Shown here in pieces: positions 35,686 through 46,523 of a stretch of 64,000 bases of DNA. How positions within the stretch are numbered: position 1 is the stretch's first letter; each line of letters starts with the position of its first letter. The notes below the pieces were generated by a model. It had not been told where the DNA came from. It was given only the letters and a program-made list of their open reading frames with translations, and did no database searches. Made by a program: the position numbers and the translations under genes. The stretch covers positions 937,920-1,001,919 of the forward strand of contig NZ_JAOWKZ010000001.1 of assembly GCF_025751495.1 (NCBI RefSeq), read 5' to 3'. This DNA is from Albidovulum litorale (GTDB lineage: Bacteria > Pseudomonadota > Alphaproteobacteria > Rhodobacterales > Rhodobacteraceae).

Positions 35686-36545
35686 GCTCCAGCCTCATTG
35701 ATCGTCAAAGCCAGAGCATGACGATTGCGGCGAGGGCGACGGCGGACAGGAAAGTCGTCGCGCATCTGTTGTAGCGCGTGGCGATGCGGGGCCAGTCCTT
35801 CAATCTGCCGAACACGATCTCGATCCAGTTGCGGCGGCGATAGCCCCGCTTGTCGTCGCGAACCGGCTTGCCGCGGGACTTTCGACCGGGGATGCATGGA
35901 CGTATCCCTTTGTCTTTCAGCGTTTCCCCGGACCAGTCGGCGTCATAACCCCGGTCTGCGATCAGCCATTCGGCGGCGGGCAGACTGCCCAGCAAGGCGG
36001 CGGCTCCGGTGTAGTCGCTGACCTGGCCTGCGGTCATGAAGAACTTCAGGGGCCGTCCCTTGGCGTCCGTGACGGCGTGCAACTTGGTGTTCAGCCCGCC
36101 CTTGGTCCGCCCGATCAGACGCCCGCGCTGGTCGTCGCCCCCTTTTTCGCCCGCAGGCTCCAAGCCGTGCGGTGCGCCTTCAGATAGGTCGCGTCGATCA
36201 TGGCGACCTTCGCCTCGCCCCCTCCGGAGACCAGCCCCTCCATCATCCGCGCGAAGACCCCCATGTCGCCCGCCGCTTCCACCTGTTGCAGAGCGTCTTG
36301 GGAGGGCCATACTCCCGCGGCGCATCGCACCATCGCAACCCATTGCGATTGATGAAGATTATCCCACTCAGAACCCGCCTATCATCGACCCGCGGCTTGC
36401 CATGGCTCTTGGGGAAGAACGGCGTAAGCCGCTCCATCTGCTCGTCCGTCAGCCAGAAAAGGGTGCTCGTCATCACCCCCGTCAGTCCGGGAGCTTGAAT
36501 GACGCAGGCCGGGCGCCCTCAAGCAAATCAATGGGTCCTGACCCT
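35685..36545 (-). mobile_element. Decayed IS5-family (IS427-group) insertion sequence, copy 2
   Basis: About 861 bp with imperfect ends: left ggctccagcctcattgat at 35685-35702, right 36527-36544 (complement gggtcaggacccattgat). A CTA at both junctions (35682-35684 and 36543-36545, the ends overlapping the repeat) fits the short TA-type duplication of the IS427 group. It encodes a frameshifted transposase. It sits directly behind the kinase stop codon and is related to but distinct from copy 1, with clear base differences throughout. Confidence 0.85.
35705..36476 (-). pseudogene. IS427-type transposase, frameshifted
   Basis: ATG 36476 (MMTSTLFWLTDEQMERL) opens frame A, which is interrupted by an extra shift near 36275 (WKRR followed by out-of-frame residues, with GDMGVFARMMEGL in the next frame). 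A natural -1 slip site AAAAAGG lies near 36145, after which frame B gives GRTKGGLNTKLHAVTDAK, LIADRGYDADW and the intact C-terminus RRNWIEIVFGRLKDWPRI followed by the RYNRC motif. One extra frameshift, beyond the programmed one, probably kills it. Frame B itself is nearly intact, so this copy is younger than copy 1. Confidence 0.85.
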
Positions 36546-37136
36546 AAACTGGAGCCGCTGTGCATGACCTGGCTGTCCTCGACGATACCAATCCAAGTTA
36601 CCGCCCTGCCATGCTTGGTCGAGCCGCAGCCTCACAGCCTTTCTCCCACCAATCTGGACCAGCTTGATCGCCTCTTTGTTCTGCACATTCACCTCAGACG
36701 ACGGCTCAAACGCGGTCTTTGCCTCTCCACCGAGAACGGGCGGACAGACTACGCATCGGCTCGACCTGAAAGGCCGATGATCGGCCCAAGGCAAGCCAGG
36801 TAGACAAATAGGAACAGTCTTATGGCAAAGCCTCTCTCAAATGGCGCTCGCTGATGAGCAACTCTGCTTGCGAGGGCTGTAAAGTCAATGTTCGTGAGTT
36901 TTCACACCAATGCGATCCGATATCTGCATGGGCGGTATGGCTGCCGACTACCCGGCGCATAAACTGGGCTATTTGGTAGGTGCAGCAGCGACGCTGACCT
37001 CGAAATCGTACCGTGCGTCGAGATGGTGTTCTTTGCAGAATGGGGCTCGAATGGAAGCGCTTCCAATGCGTCTCCTTCCGGCTCACTTCAGTCAGATGCA
37101 CTCTCGCTGTGACTCCTTGAACCCTGCGACTTCCAC
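36546..37136. other. Degraded DNA without a supportable gene
   Basis: About 590 bases with lower GC than the flanks and only short frames on either strand (for example one reading leftward from 36794 and one from 37140). None has a recognisable motif or good ribosome site. A near-palindrome around tggaagcgcttcca (37052-37065, perfect 14-bp palindrome) stands out. The stretch may be a decayed gene or the scar of an IS-linked deletion. Confidence 0.45.
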
Positions 37137-37619
37137 TCATCCTCGCGTCAACCCGAAAGCCGCATCCAGCAGGCTGCGGCTTTCCGCGTCGAACAGCCCC
37201 TCGGTATCGCGCAACGACAGATAGGTCTGACGCGCCTCTTCCGACTGGACGACACCGAACTCGCTCATCACCGCGCTGAGGTCGCGGGCCTGACGGTCGA
37301 TCTCGCCCATCCGCATCTGCGCATAGGTCGCAAGGATATGGTTGATCCGCGCCTGATAGCCCTTGCCCATGGCGCGGAACAGTTTCGCCACGCTGGCGTC
37401 GAGCCTGAGCGTGATCTTCACCTTCTCCTCCTCACTGTCGATATCCTCCTCGACCGTGGCCCAGGCTTCGGGCACCCGTTCCTGCACCCGCCACCACAGC
37501 CCCTCGTCATCGCCTAAGCCCTGAAGGTGCCGCGCGAGCCTTGCGCGGGCCATCCGCGCGGTGCGGGTCTGGATAAAGCGGCGGGGCGGTTCGGTACTTT
37601 GTGGCGCGGGATCGGTCAT
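37137..37619 (-). CDS. BrnA-like ribbon-helix-helix protein
   Basis: 160-residue protein. The central part EEKVKITLRLDASVAKLF, followed by RAMGKGYQARINHILATY, matches the BrnA antitoxin domain, whose strand KITLRLD binds DNA as a ribbon-helix-helix dimer. BrnA normally partners with the toxin BrnT encoded just upstream; no BrnT-like protein is seen on either side. The protein is longer than typical BrnA, with an extra helical C-terminal 50 residues and a basic N-terminus. It may be a regulator that has lost its toxin or a BrnA-derived repressor. Confidence 0.75.
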   Translation of the reverse strand: MTDPAPQSTEPPRRFIQTRTARMARARLARHLQGLGDDEGLWWRVQERVPEAWATVEEDIDSEEEKVKITLRLDASVAKLFRAMGKGYQARINHILATYAQMRMGEIDRQARDLSAVMSEFGVVQSEEARQTYLSLRDTEGLFDAESRSLLDAAFGLTRG

Positions 37620-37780
37620 CGGCTCGGCTCCTTTTCGGCCGGTTCAGCCTCGCCGGAACGGGTAAAGACCGGCCGAACGGGCCGCGCGGTCCTGCCATAC
37701 GTTTTGCCGACAGAATGCCGACGGCGTGCCGACCCGACCCCGCCTTGCGAATCCGCGGACCAGCCTTTATATCGGACCCC

Positions 37781-37874
37781 GAGAGGTTGGCGCGGGCGAG
37801 CGCCTCGCCAACCCGGTCAGGTCCGGAAGGAAGCAGCCGTAACGAGCCCCGCTTGGGTCGTTGTCCAGCCTCTC
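37781..37874 (+). ncRNA. ffs: Signal recognition particle RNA (4.5S type)
   Basis: About 94 bases. The ends gagagg (37781-37786) and cctctc (37869-37874) pair, and the hairpin tip contains the universally conserved Ffh-binding ggtcaggtccggaaggaagc region (37815-37835) followed by agcc. Length and conserved loop identify the small bacterial SRP RNA. It lies in a 417-base gap between the brnA-like gene and rsgA and is transcribed on the plus strand, toward rsgA. Confidence 0.93.
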
Positions 37875-38036
37875 ACCTTCGGTCACCACCGGCAAAAGGA
37901 GTAGAACATGGCAGAGCTTGTTTCCCTCCGGGCCGGGGCTGTCTGAGACCTCCGATCTGCCCCGCCCATCCCGACATTCCCCGCCTGCAGCACCGGCTGA
38001 CAGGCAAAGATATCGGTTTGCCAAGAGGGCAGAACA

Positions 38037-39077
38037 TTGACCCCCAATTCTCATGCACTCGCCGATCTCGGATGGTCGGCGGACTTCCTGCGCCAGCTCG
38101 ATACTGATGAGCTGGACAGCCTGAAACCGGCCCGCGTCACCGGCGTCCACCGCGACCGGCTAAGCGCATTGTCCGAAAGCGGCCCGCTTCTCCTCACCCT
38201 GCCACCCGGCCTGTCCGCAGGCGATGTCGCGGTCGGCGACTGGGTTCTCGCCGACCCCTCAACGGACCGGGCTGAACGGCTACTTGGCCGGAAAACAAGG
38301 ATTTTCCGGCGCGCGACGGGCGATGCCTCACGCGAACAGCTGATCGTCGCGAATGTCGATACGGTCTTTCTGACCACCTCCTGCACCGAGGAATTCAACG
38401 AGGCGCGGCTCGAACGCTACCTCGCGCTGGCCCATGCGGGCGGCATTCCCCCGGTCTTCGTGGTCACCAAGGCCGACAAGACAGATGACCCCGACGCCTA
38501 TCTCGACCGGCTCCGTGCCATCGCGCCTTCGGTTCCGGCGATCCTGCTGAACGCCAAATCCCCCGGTGCCGTCGACACGCTTCGCGACTGGTGCGGGCCG
38601 GGCAAGACCGTGGCCTTCCTCGGCATGTCGGGGGTGGGCAAATCGACGCTCGCCTCGGCGCTCACCGGGATCGACCTTGAAACCGGCGAGGTGCGCGAGG
38701 ACGACATGAAAGGCCGCCACACCACGACCGCGCGCGAGATGCACGCGATCCCCGGCGGCGGCTGGCTGATCGACACGCCCGGCATGCGCGAACTTCGCCT
38801 GACCGACATGGCCGAAGGCATCGACGAAACCTTTGGCGAGATTACTGAAATCGCCAGCGAGTGCCGCTTCCGCGACTGCACCCACGGGCCGGAACCCGGC
38901 TGCGCGGTGCAGGCGGCCATTGCCGCGGGGCGGGTCGATGCGGGCCGGTTGGAACGCTGGAAGAAGCTGAAAGCCGAAGATGCCGCCCATGCCGCATCGG
39001 CCGCCGAGAAAAGGCGCCGGGGCAAGGCGTTTTCCAAGGTCGTCAAGCAGGCGATGAAGGCGAAGCGTCCCGGCTGA
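38037..39077 (+). CDS. rsgA: Small ribosomal subunit biogenesis GTPase RsgA
   Basis: 346-residue circularly permuted GTPase acting in 30S maturation. An N-terminal OB-like domain (GDVAVGDWVLAD), G4 VVTKADK preceding G1 GMSGVGKST and G3 DTPGMREL (permuted order), then the C-terminal zinc knuckle CRFRDCTHGPEPGCAV. A TTG start at 38037 is likely, with aagaggg upstream and no better ATG before the conserved region. A strongly basic C-terminal tail (KRRRGKAFSKVVKQAMKAKR) may bind rRNA. Confidence 0.92.
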   Translation: MTPNSHALADLGWSADFLRQLDTDELDSLKPARVTGVHRDRLSALSESGPLLLTLPPGLSAGDVAVGDWVLADPSTDRAERLLGRKTRIFRRATGDASREQLIVANVDTVFLTTSCTEEFNEARLERYLALAHAGGIPPVFVVTKADKTDDPDAYLDRLRAIAPSVPAILLNAKSPGAVDTLRDWCGPGKTVAFLGMSGVGKSTLASALTGIDLETGEVREDDMKGRHTTTAREMHAIPGGGWLIDTPGMRELRLTDMAEGIDETFGEITEIASECRFRDCTHGPEPGCAVQAAIAAGRVDAGRLERWKKLKAEDAAHAASAAEKRRRGKAFSKVVKQAMKAKRPG

Positions 39078-39091
39078 TTCCGCTCTCCTCC

Positions 39092-39125
39092 CCCCATCTC
39101 CTCCCCTAAAGGTGCGGGGATGGGG
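39092..39125 (+). terminator. Possible rsgA terminator hairpin
   Basis: ccccat...cccc and gggg-atgggg pair with an internal bulge shortly after the rsgA stop (39077). No clear T run follows, so termination is uncertain. The rest of the gap to 39375 holds no supportable gene. Confidence 0.35.
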
Positions 39126-39375
39126 ATCAGGCTGGCGCGGGCGCACACTCATCCAGGAAACGCGGGGTAAAGAACTAATTTACCGATTGCAGGATATAAC
39201 CGGGCCTCCCGGGCCATGTTTTTCGTATGGCAACCGCAGTCATCACCACGGCGGGGCGGATATCGTAAAGATCGACATGTCTTTGCTCGACGCCCCGAAC
39301 ACAGACGCGCAGGACCGATTCACCGGTCCCGCGCGGGTTCAAGGCAGCGACGCCCCGTGGCGGGCGACGAAAGAC

Positions 39376-40215
39376 TCAATGCACCATCAGCACCGGAACT
39401 TCGCAATGTTCCAGCATGTTGCGCGTGGTGCCGCCGAGGATCGCCTCGCGGAACCGCGAATGGCCGTAGGCGCCCATCACCACGAGATCGGCATTGATGT
39501 CGCGGACATGGCGGGCAAGAACCTCGGATGTCTTCGGCAGGGTCTTGGCCAGAACCGAAACCTCGGCATGAACACCATGACGCGACAGAAGCTGGGACAG
39601 CATCCCGCCGGGATCGGAACGTTCCGGACCATGGGTCGGCGGGTCGATGATGGTGATGTCCACCATGGTGGCGGCCTTCAGCACCGGCAGCGCGGCGCGG
39701 GTCGCGAACAATGCCTGATCGCTCTGGTTCCAGGCCAGCGCGACACGGGTGCCATAGTCGGCCCCCGAATAGCCTTCGGGCAGGATCAGAACCGGCGCGC
39801 GGCCCTCGAAAAGCGCGGCTTCGACAATGGCTTCGGCGGCCTGACTGCCCGCTGGACCATAGGGTTTCGACAGGATGACGAGATCGGAGAACCGCGCCAA
39901 CATCGCCACCGGCCCGCCCAGCGCACCGATCTGGGCGACGGCGGTATCGACACCCCAGCGGATGTCTTCCGCATCAAGCCGGGCACGCACCGCCGCTTCT
40001 GCCTTGTCCGCCTCTTCCCGCGCCTGATTGTAGGCTTCCTGTGTGAGGATCGCGGTCGCACCCGCATAGTAATAACCGGTCTGGGTCAGGTCGACGCCAA
40101 TGCAGAGAACGTCTAGATGCGCGTCCTCGCGCCGTGCGAGCGCCACGGCGGCGTCGATCTGGGCAGCACTTCTGCCGGCGTCTGTGATGATGGTAAGAAT
40201 GGATTTGAAGGCCAT
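39376..40215 (-). CDS. Tandem universal stress protein (UspA family)
   Basis: 279 residues forming two Usp domains: the first from FKSILTIITD to about residue 150, the second ending in VMGAYGHSRFREAILGGTTRNML and VPVLMVH. The GxxGHxxx-type ATP-binding motif (GAYGHSRFREAILGG) is intact in the second domain. I start at ATG 40215 with gaggagatgcaccg before it; the longer frame from 40287 covers an FNR box. It is divergent from ccoN, and both genes are preceded by FNR-type boxes, so it is probably induced at low oxygen. Confidence 0.88.
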   Translation of the reverse strand: MAFKSILTIITDAGRSAAQIDAAVALARREDAHLDVLCIGVDLTQTGYYYAGATAILTQEAYNQAREEADKAEAAVRARLDAEDIRWGVDTAVAQIGALGGPVAMLARFSDLVILSKPYGPAGSQAAEAIVEAALFEGRAPVLILPEGYSGADYGTRVALAWNQSDQALFATRAALPVLKAATMVDITIIDPPTHGPERSDPGGMLSQLLSRHGVHAEVSVLAKTLPKTSEVLARHVRDINADLVVMGAYGHSRFREAILGGTTRNMLEHCEVPVLMVH

Positions 40216-40280
40216 CGGTGCATCTCCTCGGTGCATGGCTACCGCTAAATGAACCTTAGGCCCCGCGTCGCATCCCCACT

Positions 40281-40294
40281 TTGACAAGGATCAA
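40281..40294. promoter_or_regulatory. FnrL/FNR box, usp side
   Basis: TTGAC-AAGG-ATCAA matches the FNR consensus TTGAT-N4-ATCAA with one change. It lies 66 bases before the usp start and 19 bases from the second box that serves ccoN. Confidence 0.85.
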
Positions 40295-40312
40295 ACCGCC
40301 CGATCCCGGCAT

Positions 40313-40326
40313 TTGACCCAGATCAA
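40313..40326. promoter_or_regulatory. FnrL/FNR box, ccoNOQP side
   Basis: TTGAC-CCAG-ATCAA, one mismatch to the FNR consensus, about 97 bases before the ccoN ATG. Cbb3 oxidase operons in Rhodobacteraceae are known to be activated by FnrL when oxygen falls. Confidence 0.88.
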
Positions 40327-40423
40327 GGCGGGTCTTGCCCCCCGCCGCCACAACGCGCTCAGTCAAGAAGTGGCCGGTTCAAATCCCGAATCGGGCACAA
40401 AGGCATGACGAGGGAACGCTGAG

Positions 40424-42025
<1,602 letters not shown>

Positions 42026-42040
42026 GGAAGGGACCGCAAG

Positions 42041-42766
42041 ATGGGTATCCTTGACAAGCACAAGTTCCTTGAGACCAACGCAACCGCGCTTCTGATCGGG
42101 TCCTTCCTGGTTGTGACCGTTGGTGGCATCGTGGAAATCGCACCGCTCTTCTACCTTGAGAACACCATTGAGAAGGTGGAAGGCGTGCGGCCCTACACGC
42201 CCCTGGAACTGACCGGGCGCGACATCTACATCCGCGAAGGCTGCTATGTCTGCCACAGCCAGATGATCCGGCCGATGCGGGACGAGGTGGAGCGCTACGG
42301 CCACTACAGCCTCGCGGCGGAATCGATGTACGACCATCCGTTCCAGTGGGGGTCCAAGCGCACCGGACCGGATCTGGCCCGAGTGGGCGGCCGCTATTCG
42401 GATGAATGGCATGTCGATCACCTGACCGACCCGCAATCGGTCGTGCCGGAATCGGTGATGCCGAAATACGGCTTCCTCTCGAACCGTCTGATCGAGCCTG
42501 ATCACATCGAAGATCGCCTCTCGACCGACGCACTGGTCGGCGTGCCCTACACGTCCGAGATGATCGAACTGGCCAAGGCCGACTTCGCCGCGCAGGCCGA
42601 TCCGGACGCCGATACCGACGGGCTGATCGAGCGATATCCGGGCGCGGTCGTGTCGAACTTCGACGGGCAGGCCGGCATCACCGAGATGGACGCGCTGGTG
42701 GCCTATCTTCAGGTTCTGGGCACGATGGTCGATTTCTCGACCTTCCAGCCCGATCCGAACCGCTGA
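42041..42766 (+). CDS. ccoO: Cytochrome c oxidase cbb3-type, subunit II
   Basis: 241-residue membrane-anchored monoheme cytochrome c. An N-terminal membrane anchor ([22 protein letters not shown]) precedes CYVCH (C68, C71, H72), and the axial methionine is likely in SQMIRPMR or SVMPKYGF. It passes electrons from CcoP to CcoN. It begins 15 bases after ccoN. Confidence 0.95.
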   Translation: MGILDKHKFLETNATALLIGSFLVVTVGGIVEIAPLFYLENTIEKVEGVRPYTPLELTGRDIYIREGCYVCHSQMIRPMRDEVERYGHYSLAAESMYDHPFQWGSKRTGPDLARVGGRYSDEWHVDHLTDPQSVVPESVMPKYGFLSNRLIEPDHIEDRLSTDALVGVPYTSEMIELAKADFAAQADPDADTDGLIERYPGAVVSNFDGQAGITEMDALVAYLQVLGTMVDFSTFQPDPNR

Positions 42767-42776
42767 GGAGGGGGAG

Positions 42777-42956
42777 ATGGATCTTTACACCATAACCCGC
42801 CAGTTCGCCGACAGCTGGGCTTTGCTCGCGCTGTTCCTCGTGTTCCTCGGGGTTGTGTTCTGGGCCTTCCGGCCCGGATCGCGGTCCGTGCACGACGACA
42901 TCTCGAACATCCCCTTCCGGCATGAAGACAAACCCGCCCCGGCGGAGGAGGCCTGA
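42777..42956 (+). CDS. ccoQ: Cytochrome c oxidase cbb3-type, subunit IV
   Basis: 59-residue single-span membrane protein (membrane segment [18 protein letters not shown] at about residues 14-31, then FRPGSR, characteristic of CcoQ). The ATG at 42777 follows gaggaggggga. It lies between ccoO and ccoP, its usual place, and ends one base before the ccoP ATG. CcoQ stabilises the complex and, in Rhodobacter sphaeroides, shields it from oxygen signalling. Confidence 0.9.
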   Translation: MDLYTITRQFADSWALLALFLVFLGVVFWAFRPGSRSVHDDISNIPFRHEDKPAPAEEA

Positions 42957-42957
42957 C

Positions 42958-43827
42958 ATGAGCAAGAAACCGATCAAACAACAGGCCGAACCGGATACGA
43001 CAGGTCACGTCTGGGACGGCATCGAGGAATACAACAATCCGTTGCCGCGCTGGTGGCTCTGGACGTTTTACCTGACGATCTTCTGGGGCGTGCTCTACAC
43101 GATCGCCTACCCCGCATGGCCGTTGGTAAACTCGGCCACCCAAGGCCTTATCGGGACCAACAACCGTACGGCGGTCGCGGCCGAGATCCAGCGCTTTGAA
43201 GAGGCGAACGCCCCGGTCGAGGCGAAACTTGTCGCCGCCGACTTGACAGAAATCAATTCGGACCCGGATCTGGTCAACTATACACAGAATGCCGGGGGCG
43301 CGATTTTCCGCACTTGGTGTGCGCAGTGTCACGGGTCGGGTGCGGCAGGTGCCAAGGGCTATCCGAACCTTCTGGACAACGACTGGCTCTGGGGAGGCAC
43401 GATGGAGGATATCCACCTGACCATCAGCCACGGTATCCGCAATACCGAGGACCCGGACGCACGTTATTCCGAAATGCCGCGCTTTGGCGCCGACGAGCTT
43501 CTGGAACCCGCACAGATTGATCAGGTCGTGCAGTATGTGCTGCAGCTTTCGGGACAGGAGCATGACGCCGGTCTCGCGACCGACGGCGCCACCGTCTATG
43601 CCGACAACTGCGCGGCCTGCCATGCCGAAGACGGAACCGGCGACCGCTTCCAGGGTGCGCCGAACCTGACCGACGCGATCTGGCTCTATGGCGGTGATGT
43701 CGAGTCCGTGACCGAGAGCGTGGTCAATGCCCGCTTCGGCGTCATGCCGGGCTGGACCGGTCGCCTGTCTGAGGCCGACATTCGTGCGGTCTCGGCCTGG
43801 GTCCACAGCCGCGGCGGCGGAGAATAA
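42958..43827 (+). CDS. ccoP: Cytochrome c oxidase cbb3-type, subunit III (diheme)
   Basis: 289-residue protein with an N-terminal membrane anchor ([21 protein letters not shown]) and two heme c sites: C121-C124-H125 (WCAQCH) and C218-C221-H222 (NCAACH), with methionine ligands in EMPRFG and VMPGWTG. It accepts electrons from soluble cytochromes. The assembly genes ccoGHIS do not follow, so they are elsewhere. Confidence 0.95.
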   Translation: MSKKPIKQQAEPDTTGHVWDGIEEYNNPLPRWWLWTFYLTIFWGVLYTIAYPAWPLVNSATQGLIGTNNRTAVAAEIQRFEEANAPVEAKLVAADLTEINSDPDLVNYTQNAGGAIFRTWCAQCHGSGAAGAKGYPNLLDNDWLWGGTMEDIHLTISHGIRNTEDPDARYSEMPRFGADELLEPAQIDQVVQYVLQLSGQEHDAGLATDGATVYADNCAACHAEDGTGDRFQGAPNLTDAIWLYGGDVESVTESVVNARFGVMPGWTGRLSEADIRAVSAWVHSRGGGE

Positions 43828-43869
43828 AGAATTCGGGGGACGGGTTCCGGCCCGCCCCCCGGGTAGAGA

Positions 43870-43920
43870 GCATCGGCGCCCCGTCCTGTTCGCGCGTTTC
43901 CTGGGGGCGCCGGTGCCTTT
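43870..43920 (+). terminator. Terminator of ccoNOQP
   Basis: gcatcggcgcccc (43870-43882) pairs with ggggcgccggtgc (43904-43916, one mismatch), followed by ctttctctt on the plus strand. A second possible stem lies at 43835-43860 (ggggg..cggg / cccg..ccccc) without a T run. Confidence 0.6.
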
Positions 43921-44083
43921 CTCTTAACCGATTTTCCACCATCGTGTCAGCCAAGATTAGCGGGCGAAGATAGACTTCCCTCCCCGATGCAACTGGCTGG
44001 GAATCCTCCCAACGGATGATTAGGCAACGCTTCTAACGGCAGTCTTAAGCGGCCGGTACCAGCCGTGCCGAACTTACCGCCCC

Positions 44084-45565
44084 TCACCGCATGACAAACG
44101 GATTGGCCATCGGCGCATCGGATGTGTTGACCCAGACCGTCTTCGGCCGCGTATAGTCGTACATCGCCTGAAAACCGCTTTCACGGCCATAGCCTGACCC
44201 CTTGACCCCGCCGAACTCGGCAATAGGTGAGACGACGCGGTAGGTGTTGACCCAGACAATTCCGGCGCGTATCGCCTTCGCCATCCGCATCTGCCGTGCG
44301 CCCGAGCGGGTGAAGATGCCCGCCGCCAGCCCGTGCTTGGTGTCGTTAGCGAGTTTCAGAACCTCTTCCTCGGTTCTGAACCGTTGCACCGCCAGCACCG
44401 GACCGAACAACTCGGTATCGACGATGCGCAGGTCCTGACGCGGACAGTCGAGGATCGTAGGTTCGTAGTAGGTGCCCGGCAGCCCCTCAGGCCGCTTGCC
44501 GCCGGTCAGGACCTTCGCGCCCTCGCTGACCGCATGGGCGACCTCGCGTTCGATATGTTCCAGCTGGCCGGTCGTGCAAAGGGGCCCCATCTGGGTTTCC
44601 TCTGCCAAGGGATCGCCGATCAGGATCTTCTCGGCGAGGGCAGTCATTTTTACGAGGAATTCGTCGGCGATATCCTCGTGCAGATACAGCCGCGATCCGG
44701 CGACACAACTTTGCCCCGTTGCGCCAAAGATACCGGCGATGGAGCCGTTGACGGCGCTCTCGATATCGGCGTCGTCAAAGACGATGAAGGGCGATTTGCC
44801 GCCCAGTTCCAGCGACACTTCGGCGAAGTTTTCGGCCGAATTGTACAGGACATGCCGCGCCGCGCCCGGCCCGCCGGTAAAGGAAATCCGTGCCACCAAG
44901 GGGTGAGAGGTCAGGGCCTTGCCGCAGGGATCGCCATGGCCGGTGACGATATTGACAACACCGGGTGGAAAACCGGCCTCTTCGATCAACTCACCGAATT
45001 CCAGCATGGCGGCAGAGGCGTGTTCGGAGGCTTTCAGCACCACCGTATTGCCCGCCGCCAAAGCCGGGCCGATCTTTACCGCCACAAGGAAAAGCTGCGA
45101 GTTCCACGGAACCACCGCCGCCACAACGCCCAGCGGCTCGCGCCGGGTAAAGACGAAGAGGTCGGGCTTGTCGATGGGCAGCGTTTCGCCGGAGATCTTG
45201 TCGGCGCAGCCCGCGTAGAAATGGAAGAACTCGGCGATGTATTTCGCCTGCCAGCGGGTTTCTTTCAGCATCTTGCCGGTGTCGATACTCTCGGTCCGGC
45301 CCAGTTCCTCGGACTTCTGCGCCAGAAGATCGCCGAGCTTGCGCAGGCAGCGCCCGCGCGCCGAGGGCAGCATCTCGGCCCAGGGGCCAGAGGTAAAGGC
45401 CCGGTCGGCGGCGCGCACCGCGCGGTCGACATCCGCCGCCGTCGCCTCGGGCACGCGCGACCAGACCTGACCCGTCGAGGGGTTCACGCTGTCGAACATG
45501 CCGCCGTCAGAGGCGCCCACCCATTCGCCGTCGATCAGCATCTTGTAAGTTTTTACGTCAGCCAT
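44084..45565 (-). CDS. Aldehyde dehydrogenase (NAD-dependent)
   Basis: 493-residue ALDH oxidising an aldehyde to the acid. Motifs seen: substrate-channel WNSQLFL (usually WNFP/WNYP), catalytic glutamate in LELGGKSP, catalytic cysteine in GQSCVAGSRLYL, and the KGSGYGRE C-terminal segment. The W-N-S-Q change at the usual N-F-P position is unusual. It sits alone, divergent from an alpha/beta hydrolase. Start ATG 45565 has gggaggaacggcgcc upstream. The substrate is unknown; betaine-aldehyde-like or phenylacetaldehyde-like specificity cannot be judged. Confidence 0.88.
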   Translation of the reverse strand: MADVKTYKMLIDGEWVGASDGGMFDSVNPSTGQVWSRVPEATAADVDRAVRAADRAFTSGPWAEMLPSARGRCLRKLGDLLAQKSEELGRTESIDTGKMLKETRWQAKYIAEFFHFYAGCADKISGETLPIDKPDLFVFTRREPLGVVAAVVPWNSQLFLVAVKIGPALAAGNTVVLKASEHASAAMLEFGELIEEAGFPPGVVNIVTGHGDPCGKALTSHPLVARISFTGGPGAARHVLYNSAENFAEVSLELGGKSPFIVFDDADIESAVNGSIAGIFGATGQSCVAGSRLYLHEDIADEFLVKMTALAEKILIGDPLAEETQMGPLCTTGQLEHIEREVAHAVSEGAKVLTGGKRPEGLPGTYYEPTILDCPRQDLRIVDTELFGPVLAVQRFRTEEEVLKLANDTKHGLAAGIFTRSGARQMRMAKAIRAGIVWVNTYRVVSPIAEFGGVKGSGYGRESGFQAMYDYTRPKTVWVNTSDAPMANPFVMR

Positions 45566-45625
45566 GGCGCCGTTCCTCCCGCGTTGTTCCTTCAATAGTC
45601 ACTAAGCCGCGCCGGGTGGGATCGG

Positions 45626-45652
45626 ATTTTTCGTCAGGCCATGGCGAAAAAT
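45626..45652. promoter_or_regulatory. Inverted repeat between divergent aldehyde dehydrogenase and hydrolase genes
   Basis: atttttcg (45626-45633) and cgaaaaat (45645-45652) are exact complements with an 11-base spacer, in the 148-base divergent intergenic region. It may be an operator for both. The regulator is not adjacent. Confidence 0.35.
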
Positions 45653-45713
45653 GCGGATGCGGTTGTACCCGGTGGTGGCACCCATGAATAAACAGGGACC
45701 GCAGGAGGGGAGA

Positions 45714-46523
45714 ATGGCCACCGGCACGGCACAGGATGGGACCGTCTATGACCTCTCCGGCCCCGAAGGCGCGCCGACGGTGGTGCTGATCCATGGGCTG
45801 GGGCTGAACCGGGCCTGCTGGCAGTGGCTGGTGCCTGAACTGGCCGGGCGCTACCGGGTTCTGGCCTACGATCTTCTCGGCCACGGCGAAAGCGGTCCGC
45901 CACCGCCTGACCCGGTGCTGAAGACGCTAGCGGACCAGTTGGCCGGGCTTCTGGATCACCTCGGGCTTAACCGAGCTGCGATTGTCGGGTTTTCGCTGGG
46001 CGGGATGATCGCGCGGCGGTTCGCGCACGACCATCCGGAGCGCGTCACTGCGCTTGGCATTCTGCATTCGCCCCATGAACGGACGCCCGAGGCGCAGGCC
46101 GCGATCCTTGCCCGCGTCGAACAGGCGAAGGCCGAGGGGCCGAGCGCCACGGTCGAGGCGGCTTTGGTCCGCTGGTTCACCGACGCCTACCGCGCGGCCA
46201 ATCCGCAGATGATGGACCTCGTCCGGTCCTGGGTCATGGCCAATGATCCCGCGATCTATCCGCAGGTCTACCGTATCCTCGCGACGGGCATCCACGAGAT
46301 CGTGGCGCAAACCCCGCCGATCACCGTGCCTGCGCTGGTGATCACTGGCGATGAGGATTACGGCAACGGCCCCGAAATGACCCGCGCCATCGCGGCTGAG
46401 ATCGCAGGCGCCGAGGCGCTGATCCTGCCGGGCCTGCGGCACATGGCTCTGGCCGAAGATCCGGCGGCGGTGAACCGCCCGCTGATCGCCTTCCTTGATC
46501 GGCATCTGGGGGCGCAACCATGA
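45714..46523 (+). CDS. Alpha/beta hydrolase (3-oxoadipate enol-lactonase-like)
   Basis: 269-residue alpha/beta hydrolase with oxyanion region HGLGLNRACW, nucleophile elbow GFSLGGM (serine), acid GDEDYG and catalytic histidine in LRHMALAEDP. It resembles PcaD-type lactonases and 3-oxoacid hydrolases. ATG 45714 has aggaggggag just before it. It overlaps the CoA-transferase fusion by four bases, so the two probably act in the same pathway, perhaps releasing an acid that is then made into a CoA ester. Confidence 0.8.
   Translation: MATGTAQDGTVYDLSGPEGAPTVVLIHGLGLNRACWQWLVPELAGRYRVLAYDLLGHGESGPPPPDPVLKTLADQLAGLLDHLGLNRAAIVGFSLGGMIARRFAHDHPERVTALGILHSPHERTPEAQAAILARVEQAKAEGPSATVEAALVRWFTDAYRAANPQMMDLVRSWVMANDPAIYPQVYRILATGIHEIVAQTPPITVPALVITGDEDYGNGPEMTRAIAAEIAGAEALILPGLRHMALAEDPAAVNRPLIAFLDRHLGAQP

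Noticed and set aside
37601-38107. Protein-coding frames across the SRP RNA
   Set aside because: The conserved SRP RNA loop and paired ends explain this sequence; the frames carry no protein motif.
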